From Mactra quadrangularis (lineage: Eukaryota; Mollusca; Bivalvia; Venerida; Mactridae), in the NCBI GenBank assembly GCA_025267735.1, contig CM046301.1, positions 58,423,872 to 58,487,871 on the forward strand: DNA of 64,000 nucleotides. The letters are read 5' to 3'. Positions within the stretch are counted from its first letter, which is position 1, and each line of letters opens with the position of its first letter. Position numbers and translations under genes: made by a program. This document shows, in pieces, positions 25,901-37,900 of this stretch. Below the pieces are notes generated by a model. The model was not told where the DNA came from. It saw only the letters and a program-made list of their open reading frames with translations, and did not search any database.

Positions 25901-28900
25901 ACAGTGGGCTGAGCCTATCAGTAGTTATAAGGGTTAAGCTGTATCAACTTGGCAATGACTGTGGCAGTTCTACATTTGGTCTTATAAATGTTTATTCTGT
26001 ATTTAGTTTATTTTGCCAGTTTTCTGAACCAAAAAGTCAAGTACCGGAAAATCTTACTGATATATGTGTGAATTTATTAAATAATATGTAAATGATCTTT
26101 CAGAGTTGTAAATGTATTAAGACACTGGGTTGATCACCATTATTATGATTTTGAAAGAGATAGTACATTGTTAGAGAAGCTTAAACAATTCTTACACACA
26201 ATAAAAGGAAAAGCTATGAGGAAAATGGCTGACTCCATTGTTAAAGTTATACAGAGAAGGGTATGTATTATATTGTTCTTATTCAAGTTTGAACCAAATA
26301 TCTGATAGGTCTGTGCAGAGCCAAAATGCATCCTATTTATATTAACTTTGGAGTTAGACTTAGTCTTGTGCTAACCTAATGATCTTGTTAATTTAAATAA
26401 AAAATCTGCAAAGAATGTTTGACTATTTAGACTTTGCATGGATATATTTGAATGATTATATGGTTTTATAGGAGTGTATTTGGATGATTATATGGTTTTA
26501 TAGGAGTGTATTTGGATGATCATATGGTTTTATAGGAGTGTATTTGGCTGTCAGGTTACGATCCGTTATCATTTGGTATCCATTTCCATGTTAGTTTGAA
26601 TTCTTCCAAAAACCACTTCATTGTTTTCTTGTGCAACTATCCTAGTAGCTTATAATTGGATAAATAGTAATCAGTCTAAAGAGTTATTATTATCAGTTAT
26701 AAGAACTTGTAACCCGGGTCGATAGCGCAGTTGGTAGAGCGCCGGGATTTGGATACTCGTGCCCAAGGGGGTGCGGGTTCGAATCCCACCCGGGGAGGTT
26801 ATACCTTTCCATGAAAATTAGACAATAATGTCGATTTTCCTCCATTGATTAGATAATATGGAGAAGTTTCCGGCCTTGTGGAAGGGTAGGTGAGTACTGG
26901 TTATAGACAATGGTCCAGGAAAGCTAGGTTAGGTTCGCTGGACGCCGTGAAATGACCTAAATTGTGTTGATACGGCGTTAAACCCAATAAATAAATAAAT
27001 ATAAGAACTTGTTTTACAATTGAACTAAAATGACTTGGTTTAAAAACTAGTCCATGGGTGAGTTGCCTAAGCATATCGCTACATACCACTTTGTGCTGTG
27101 GTACCCTTCTTACACCAAAAGGTATGTAATATCAAATATAAAGTACCAAGGGGCAGAGTGCTAGCTACTATGCTTAGGCAACTCGCCCCATGATTGATCT
27201 ATTTTACATTATTGTTTCTTCTCCAGATGGATTGTCCAAACACAGAACGAGAGTTTACCTATCAGAATCCACCTCCAACAATAGAATGGCATATTGCTAG
27301 ACAAAAAGATCAGTTTGATTTACTTACAGTAAGTATAGTATTAGTAATCATGCATTGGTTTTAAGTATTAATACTGATTTCAGTACTTTGAGAACAAATT
27401 ACTTTGTGTAATTTATATGAAATCTGAATATGTCATTATATTGAAACAGTTTTTCAGTATTTCCAAAACTTTCAACTTCCACACATGGTAATGGGATATT
27501 GTAGGGGTGGGTGTGGTCGAGGGATTTCAATTGTGAATAGACTTCTTCTGATTTTCAAATTTAGGGGTTTTTACCTGTGGTACAAACAAAAATGTACCAT
27601 GACAATGAAAAGTGTGTGTACAGAGAACAATAGAATTGATTTGAAAACTTTGATTTGAGCAAAATATGTGTAAAAAAAGTTATTTGTACCTTGTCAGTGC
27701 AGTTGGAAAATACATTATATTTTAGGCTCTTGCTAATGCCTCAGTCCCATAAAATTGTGGTTTGTTACGTACCCGTACCTGCAGACAGTCGTAGGCCGTG
27801 GAAAGCCTTGTGTATCAAGGTGAAGGTAGGCACATGGTACAAAACAACACACCCATAAGGAGCCGGGAGTAGCTGGAAGATATGCATGTTTAATCCATAC
27901 TCGGCCACGACTTTGTTCACGATTTGACTCTGAAACTGATACGTGTATCCTGGGCTTATCTCATGGACCCTGGTAAAAACGTAACAGTACGTATGGGTAT
28001 GCAAGAGTTTGTACGGGTCCTTGCGAAGCTTGATTGCACGGCGCCCGTACGGTGCCTTCTCGACTATTTTTATGTTTATGGGATTGTAACTTTACATGTA
28101 TTATTTGATAGCCACCTCCATATTGGTTTCAATCACATTCTAAATCTACCTTGCTGTTTCCTTAAGCAAGAGACTTCAACCTTCTAGCTAAGTCAAGGGG
28201 GACATAGAAGCAGTAACTAGATTGATAACCTAAGTTGTAAGAACTTGTAAATCTCTGTTGATGTTGCACACTTATATGTCAAGATGAATATTTCCTTGAA
28301 CTAAACATGATGCTCATTTTAATTGCTTTTTTTTTTTTGGGTTTAACGCCGTAGCAACACTTTGTATAGGTTATATAACGGTGGTCAGTCAACCTACTCA
28401 CTCCTGGAAAGGCTAAATCTCTGGATTTAGCTGTTAACCAACTACTAAGCACATACTTTTGTCAGTGACTGACAATGCCCATAATTAAAAATCATCGGCA
28501 GGAGGGAAAATGGCCGTAGAGATGGCTTGTAGTTAGGTATTAAATTTTTGACCACATTTAAGCATTATGAATATTGCGACTGTGCATGCCTTGGGCATAT
28601 AGTTTTCAGACACTCAAAGCCTATACAAGCACTTGATTCATATTCGACTCTGGATCTGACTGAATAACCTGTGGGTACAAGAATGGGCACTATTTAATTT
28701 AAAGCTTTACCAACACATTATATATATTATATTTTCCAGTTACATCCTATAGAGATAGCTCGTCAAGTTACATTGTTAGAGTTTAATCTATATAGAGCAG
28801 TTAAACCATCAGAGTTAGTCGGTAGTGTATGGGTAAAGAAATATAAATATCAGACTTCTCCAAATCTCCTAAAAATGATTCTCTTCTCTAATAGTGTAAG

Positions 28901-31900
28901 TATACAACTTTTTGACAATTCTTTATAACAATAAAGCAAATACATGAGTGGAAGTTTTCTGGAGTGGTCTGGAAATCGAGCAATTTTGGAACTTAATAGG
29001 ATTCTTTTTTGAACACTTGCATGACATCTGTCATAATAAGGATTCTCCAGTTGCTCACTACTTCAACACTTCAACTTACCTTGACAACGCCCAATACCAA
29101 AATAATAAAGTAGTTTGGAAAAAAAATTGTATGTGCTAGGGCCACAACAAGTTGATGATATGTTCTTTGGATTTTTCTAGAAAAAAAATGGGGTGAGCGA
29201 GTGAAGAAAAAAATAAAAATCTTAATTCAGTTGCTTTATATAGCGGTTTGACCAAATTTTTATGAGCGAGCGAGGAAATAAAAATATTTTTTAGTAAAAA
29301 ACTGTCAAAATTTAGGTGCGAACGAATCCATAGAACATATGATCAATTTGTTGTGGCCTAGCCTACTTTCTTCAACTAGAAGCTAGAAAATTGTGACTTT
29401 CCAAGAAAAATTCTAGCTAGCATTAAACTGTAGACCATAGACAATGTTTATGTATTACTAGGTACATGTGTAGCTATCTCCTTACACTACTGGCTTGTAT
29501 TGTTTGCATTTTTGTTCAGACTCACAATATTTTACCTTAATAATTGTAATTTCTCTCTACCTATTGAATAATGAATAGATTTTATGTATTTTTTAATAAA
29601 ATTTATTTGTTTTCTTACAGTTGACATTTTGGTTTGAGAAATGTATATTGGAGACAGGGAATTTAGAAGAACGTGTTGCTGTTGTTAGTCGTTGTATAGA
29701 GATAATGACAGTGTTTCAAGAATTAAATAATTTTAATGGTGTTCTTGAGGTTGTTAGTGCATTAAACTCCGCCCCTGTACATAGACTTGAGCACACATTT
29801 AGTGTAAGTTTTTGTCTTTAGTATTATTATGTACAGTAATTAGCAGCTGTATGTTTTAACTTAGGTTATTTTTGATGAATTTAAGTCCAAAATGCATAAT
29901 TTGTGAAGAAACAGGTTTCTATATTATAGCAATCTGATTAAAACCTGATCTAAAATTTTCCGCTCGCCCACTCCCTAGTTTAGATCTGGCCTTTTTCAAA
30001 CGAGGGTCACGTTCAAGTGACCTTTTCTCATCATAATATTCATGACGAAATTGTTATGATACGTAACTTGTTTACATCGTCTATGTCACGCATTTTGAAA
30101 TGAGCCGTCCAGTTGCAGACTGTGAATAATTCCGCTGTTAAATTAGCTTGCAAACCTTGGTCTAAAAATAGAAATAACAAAATCAAAATGTTATAAATAG
30201 TGTTTCGTCTAGATGAAAGCTACACATTGATTGGTTGACGCAAAGTTCATCTCGACGTGACCTTCCACGGAAACAGTAGAAATCCTGTACGACAGCGGTC
30301 TACAGGATATCTGTTTACGGTTGTTGATATTATAGCTGTTCTGTTATCTAGACCATTGATTTGATGGTCCAGATAGTGACATTTTACTGAATGGCTGGAT
30401 GACTATATATATGGTCAACTACATGTATTTACAGAAAAACATTTGAGTGCCAAATTCAAACTTGGGATGGCTAATCTGAATCACATCTCCTCTTTGGCCG
30501 AATGCATTCATGCTTAATGTTTAATATTTTGATTTATCATATAGTAATTGAAATCGTTACTTATTTCAGGAGGTGAATCACAGGTTAATAAAACAATTGA
30601 ATGAATCAAAAGAGTTGAACTCGGACCATTTTAAGAAATATACAGAAAAGTTACGTTCTATAAACCCACCATGTGTTCCATTCTTTGGTAAGACTATAAA
30701 TTTTGACTTTTCATTAAGAATATTATTCTGGGCACACTATATGATAAGAATTAAAGATATATTACGATATAGTTTTCATTTTAAAATTACTGATGAAGGC
30801 TCTTGAGTTGAAAATTTTAATAGTAAAGAGTTTTATTCTATATACATGTATATATAAATATATATGCAAGCATTTTATTTTTCATTTCAAAATTACTGAT
30901 GAAGGCTCTTAATTAAATTTTTCAACTCAAGAGCCTTCATCAGTAATTTTGGAATGAAAAATAAAACATTTGCATTATGCTTTACTATTAAAAAACCCAG
31001 AAATGGTACAATTTATGATACATTTTATGATAAACCAAAACAAACAACAACAGTTACAGTGTCTGTAAATTTTTATAACACTACAGTTCTTACAACCCTC
31101 TAGTTCCCTTTGCTGGTCCCCTAGGATAATTTTCTTTTATAAAGAAACGATAGGATGTGTGTTGAATGAGATTCTAATTAAGACAGATGTTTCAAAGATT
31201 ACAAGTCCAGTGTTGTAACTGCTTGACCATACTAACTGTTTTTATATAACTTGAAGCCACAAAAATGATATTGGAAAAGGGTGACTGAAAAATAACCATT
31301 TACGTGACAATGTATTACTAATAGTAATTCCAGGGCTGCCGAATTTTCAGCTAATCAGCTGATTTCAGCATATTTAGCTTTCTATAGTCATCAGCAAATA
31401 GATATTATTTCTGATGAACTGAATACAAAATAGTGTACCAAAGGTTTTGAAATGTCAAAGTCAGTAATATATAGGGCCATTTGACAATTGTTGATGTAAA
31501 TTTATTGGATAGAGTGAGCAAAAATGGACCCACATTGACCTGTTTTCAGAACCAACTCTGACAGCCCTGTAATACTGTATAAGCCATCTATAACTATTGA
31601 ATATTTTTGTAGGGATGTATTTAACAAATATTCTGAAGACAGAGGAAGGAAATCCAGATTTTTTAATGAGAGATCAAGAGGCTTTGATTAATTTTAGTAA
31701 GAGAAGGAAAGTTGCTGAGATTACTGGTGAAATACAACAGTACCAGAATCAGCCATACTGTCTCAAAGTAGAATCTGATATACGGGTATGACTTTATCTT
31801 AATATTTGTTCTCATGTTATGGTTTACCTTGTCTTTCATATTTTGATAGTTTCAACCAGTGTTGCGGGAGAGGTTATAAATCTTGAGATTGTTGGTTTAA

Positions 31901-34900
31901 TGGTTGCCAGATGATAACTGGCTAGTGAGACAATGGCTTGAATTAAATTTTGATAAACTGATCATCATATTGTACTAGTCATGCTTAAATTTGTTACTTT
32001 CATGAGGCTTGGTCATGAAATAATTTTCTATGGCCATTCTTCCTCCTACCACTGATTATAAATCATGTAGGACAGTAGTCAGTCACTGACGGAAGTATGC
32101 GCCTTTTAGTTGGTTAACAGCTAAATCCAGAGATTTAGGCTCTACAGGAACAGTGAGTAGGTGGAGTGACCGCCATGATATAACCTATACAATGTGTTGA
32201 TACAGTGTTAAAACCTAACAAGTTTCACAAGGGATAACAACTAGGTTTTGGATGGAAAAACCCACACATCAGGTCTAGTAGGTGTATTATAAAAACATAA
32301 ATGATTTGATCTCGAGTTTTAGTGTTATGTAGTAATTTTTTTTATATAAAAAAATCCAATAGTGGCCAGTATGTTAGTAGTTACATTTTTTGTTTGGGTA
32401 AACATGGAGTTACTCTTCATTATAAATAATGTTTCTTTCAGGAATTTTTTGAGAATCTTGATCCATTAGATGGTAAGGATGAGAAAACATTCAATGATTA
32501 CTTATATGCTAAATCATTGGAAATAGAACCAAGAAATGGTAAACTTCCTAAATTCGTAAGTATTTTACTTCTTAACATTATTTCTATTTTGCCTTTTAAA
32601 ATTCTATTCTGGTATTGTGCCTAAAGTTTGACTCTGACCTGACCTTTATCCAAGAATATTCATGACATTGAATACGAATGTAGTATTAATGCTCGATTAC
32701 ACCGCGACCATAACCCTTTACTGGTTGTGACATACAGCTTTATCTGATACTGGACAGATAGTGTATAGAGATAAACCTAACACTGTGCATACACTAACAT
32801 TGTTAAACTTGTACACTCAGCAGATAAAGGTTTAACATCACATTGCATTTTTAACACCTCTGTTAGTTTAGAGTCAATTACTGGTTTAAACTTTAATTTA
32901 ATCATTATAGTGTAAAAGTAAAAAATGTTGGTCTTTAAATTTCCTTTTTAACAATGTAACTATTTAAGACTTAGTACAAAAACTGTTAAAGATATCAGAT
33001 GTTTAAAATGCGTTAAAATATTTTTTGTCACATTTTCAAAAAAAAAATAAAAAAAATATGTTTTAGCTAACATCGCCGATGTTCGGTAATTTCTTTGTTT
33101 AATCCAAGCTTCTTTGTCTTGTTTCAAACATGGGTCTACAGATATTTATAAATATTAATCCCGTCATTGAAATGCAATGCTTATTATATTGCATCGCGTT
33201 GATCAAAGGATCATTTCCTGTCGACAATATACCGATGCTGATTACAAATCGTCTGGGGGTAAAGTCACGTGCTGTATGTTTGACATTTTTATTGCACATC
33301 ATTAAACTAAGGGGACTGATTGTGCCTTTGATTAATTAGAGACAAGTATTAAGTCTTTCAAATTTAATCCCTTGATTGTCGCTAATTGAGTGTGAAAAGT
33401 TGATGACACCTGCTGTTTTGTTTTGTTACAAATACGCCCAGCGTGTATAAACTTTTCCCTTTCAGATAATTCATGGCCAAATAATTTTTTCATCACATGT
33501 TTAAAAAGTTTATACAATTAAAAAAATAATACAAACTATAAATACTAAAATTGCCTAATAATTCTCGGCTTTTCTGCACATATAATTATGATACAGTTGA
33601 AAAAAGCCGATAATGACCGCGCTCGCTCGTGAGTTGTACTTGTTGTTTTTAAACTGTAATTACTCGATAAATATCAATTAAAACATATTTTTTAAAAATA
33701 AAATTATCTTTAAAAGATTAATTCAACCAAAATAAAAAAATAAACGTTTTATCTGAAATAATAGTGTTCTAGCGCATTGAAAATGAGACACATACAAATA
33801 TATTACAGTTGAAAAAAGCCGAAAATTACCGCGCGCGCGCTTGCGAGTTGTACTTGTTGTTTTTAAACTGTAATTACTCGATAAATATTAATTAAAACAT
33901 ATTTTTTTAAGGATATTATCTTTAAAAGGTTAATTCAACCAAAATGAAAAAAAAACAACATTTTATCGGAAATAGTAAGTGTTTTAGCGTATTGAAAATG
34001 AGACACATACAAATGTATTACAGTTGAAAAAAGCCGATAATTACCGCACCCGCTCGCGAGTTGTACTTGTTGTTTTTAAACTGTAATTACTCGATAAATA
34101 TTAATTAAAACATATTTTTTTTTGAAGGATATTATCTTTAAAAGGTTAATTCAACCAAAATGAAAAAAAAATAAACGTTTTATCGGAAATAATAAGTGTT
34201 TTAGCGGGGAGCCGGACAAAAGGTCCCATGGACAAAAAGTCCCATGTCATTTTTGACACGGGTGGACAAAAAGTCCCATGTAGTTTTGCTACCCTGGACA
34301 AAAAGTCCCATCTCAGTTTGTCAAGGGTGGACAAAAAGTCCCATCTCATCTCTGTTTGGTCCCATATTTTATATGACTTAAACAAGTAACAAAGTTATGA
34401 TTTGTACTCAATGACCACACTCTACTTGTTAACTTTTATATTATGCAAAATAAATCAATTAAATTGATAAGATAGAAGTTGTTATTACAACTATTAGAAT
34501 TAATTGATAGATGGAGACAGACCACCTATCACTGGGACAAAATATAACAATAAAAATGTTTAATTTTAACAGTTTGCATTAAATGATAATATATTCTATT
34601 GATCACCTAACAATGGGACTTAAATGAATAAGGACCTTATCATCACATTAGTCAAATTGAGATGGTACCAGTTGTTCAGTCTGTAAAATTGACATGGGAC
34701 TTTTTGTCCACCCCTGTCTAACTTAGATGGGACTTTTTGTCCAGGGTGGCTAAACTACATGGGACTTTTTGTCCACCCCTGTCAAAAATGACATGGGACT
34801 TTTTGTCCGTGGGACCTTTTGTCCTACCATCGTTTTAGCGTATTGAATATCAGACACGTAAAAATGCGGGATTGAGCGGTCCAGGCAGTACACGTAAAAA

Positions 34901-37900
34901 TGCGGGATTGAGCGGTCCAGGCAGTACACGTAAAAATACGGGATTGAGCGGTTGAGGCAGTCCACGTAAAAATACGGGATTGACCAGTAAAGGGTTAAGG
35001 GTTTTGTATTGAAATTTAACAAGTTTGGTGCTTTATGCTGGATTTCAATATTTATTTTTCACTCCAATTGTAGCTGACCTTTATCCTTTACTGGTACACA
35101 CATGTTGTGACTTCACAAATTGAAAAATCATTCTACTAGTAAATTGTTTAGGATTATTATCAATGGGCGCCTTGTCTAAGCAAATAGCTAGGTTTCGCTA
35201 CGTAGCAAAATCATAGGAAACGACTAGCTACAAAATATCACTTCATTTCACCACATAGCGAAAGCTAGCGTAAAAAATCTTTGCTACCCGAGAGCGCTGT
35301 TACAAATCAAAATGGCTACCTTCCCAATAATGTGACTTCCTGTTTGCAGACAATTTGTTTTTTATGTTTGACTGACTATAGACAAATGGAAATTAATATT
35401 TGTAATTGTTCATATAAAAAATATGTTTTTGCAATGATTTTATACTTTTTAAAGACTTATTTAGTTTGAAATCGCCCTGAAAACATGCAATTGCATTAAG
35501 GGCTATGTGTATATAATCGCAGGCCGCCATCTTGGTTAGTGACATGAATAGCAAGCCATTTCCTATGAAGAAGAGCTACAAGAAAGCGCTTTTTCAAAGC
35601 GATTCGTAGCCAAATCGTTAGGCAACAGGCCCAATCTTTTGATTGAAATGACACATTTTTCAGCCAAGTGAGGACAACTAACTGGTTAATCTATGCTATA
35701 CATGAGTCCATTCAGTCATAATGTTTATCAGTTAATTTGTTTTAATTCAAATTTACAATTTATACTTAAGAAATTTAATTCATGAGTGAAAGTTTTCAGT
35801 ATTAATAGAGATTTAAGTATATTAAGAAGAAATTACTCTTTGAAATTTATATAAAATCTTTGTACTAAGAAAGTTGGGTTTCAGAAGGTTTAAAACTTTT
35901 AATTTCCACCCAAGTAAATAATTGCTTTGTATTGTAATATTTGTTCACTTTATTTCAGCAAAAACGGTATAATTATTCCATCAAGTCTCCTGGTATTCGT
36001 CCAATGTCACGTACAAGTGTGACATCAACAAGAGCCCACACATTCCCCTTCAGTCCATTTGCCACTGGTTATCAGAAGATTGAGGAAGACCCAGAATCGT
36101 CGTCACCTCAATGTACAACTCCGCCCACACCAACAACTCCTATCAGTCCTGCACCATCTTGTGTTGGTGATAATGGAGTGTTTGGTTCTGTTACTTCTGG
36201 ACTAGGTAAGAAACTGGTTGAAAGTTAATTATACTCCTCAAAACTATGTTTGGGGGATATATAGTAGTCACCATGTCATTTGATAGGTTGATTTGTAGCT
36301 TTTACTTGTCCCCACCTATTAATTAGATTAAAATGTCATGCATAGACCAGGTATCAAGCTGACATCTGCGTTTTCTATTTTGGTTACGGTCCATTGATTG
36401 TTGCAAAGTTATGGCCCTTTGATGAAAAATCTTGTCTACTCATTTTCTCAGCACCTATTGTACAGATTTGATTCACACTTTTTAACAAAGACATGTTAGG
36501 GGTATTAATCACAGCGTATGACAAGTAAACCTGGATTTGATTGAATGATGATTGAAATGATCAGTGATTTATCTTGTTTTGTTTGCTTAAACTTTAATAA
36601 GCCATATCTGACAGGTTATGCTTCTAAAGACTTCATAATGATCTCACATTAGTTTACTGATAACATTAGACAGTTATTTCATACATGATTTGGGAATAGT
36701 CAAACTGTTGGCCCGAGGTGGAGGGAATAGTGTTTTAAACTGTTTTCGTAGGCCATAGGTCGATGGAAACAGTTTAAAACACATTTCCTAACACCGAGGG
36801 ACACAGTTTATATGTTTCCAAATCACACATGAAATAATTGTTTTACTACCTGATCAATTACTATTTTAACAGTACTTGACATGTCTACGTCTGCTTCATC
36901 AAGATCGATGGACGCTTGATGCATTCGAAAGCGTCTGGTAAAGCCTAAAATCCCATAGCAGTTACTCCCCCTTAAATCAGAACAGTAACAGTTAAAATAA
37001 CATTGCGTGGCGTCAGAGCATGCACGGTTAACAGTCAAAACTATTGACCGGTCAACAGTTCACTCAGAAAACAGTTAAAAATATTGAATAACACTTATAT
37101 AAGCAATCTGGTAATAATATAAAATATTGCTTGAAATTAGTATGAATCTGTCTTAGATATTTTTGAGCTATTCAACAAAGTCTCAGAATGAATTAAGGAC
37201 AAAAAGTGATTGATGGAAATTTCTGAGGTTACATAGAATAATATATATAAAAATGTATAAAAACCTTGGTGATTCTAATTGTATCTTACTTCTTTTTTTA
37301 AACAATTGTTTTTGAACTTTAATTTGCTTCATATTGTTTAATAAATGATCAAAGTTGTTTGCCAAATGCTCATCTTCATACATAACATGGTTTTGACTAA
37401 CTAACCACTTTTCTTTATATAACAGGGGTCATTTACAGGCGCCTTCCTCTCTTGTTATTTCCTTAAAATCATGCAGTTTTCCCCAAATTTGGAGTTAATC
37501 TTAGATTTTTTGTTCACTATCTATAAAATTACGATTAAATTTCCCCAATTGTTCTATATGTAAAAAGGTTTCAGGCTTGTTCGCCGAATACTGAAAAAAG
37601 CCCTGCATTAGCAAAGATTAATATAGTTTAATGTTTATATATTGTAGGATCAACATCCACGCTATCTACTACAGTATCAACAGAGACAAGTGGAAGTACA
37701 GTAGGTGACGATGTATTATCTATGTTTGAAGGTATATCACCTTCAACTCCACCACCACTTCCTCCTAGACGGAGAACAAATACAACATCGTCTAGTGTTA
37801 ATAATGATGTGTTCAATAGACCTAGCTCACCCGAGCCCCCTCAAATACCCCCTAGGACAGACCCAGATCAACCCCCTCCTGTGCCCCCTAGACGGGATTC

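Noticed and set aside
26711..26790. Functional tRNA gene
   Set aside because: Good A and B boxes, but the anticodon region is too long to fold and the block continues into a SINE body with target duplications.
34750..35022. 90-residue minus-strand ORF with [12 protein letters not shown] repeats
   Set aside because: Generated by the 36-bp tandem repeat and the foldback end.
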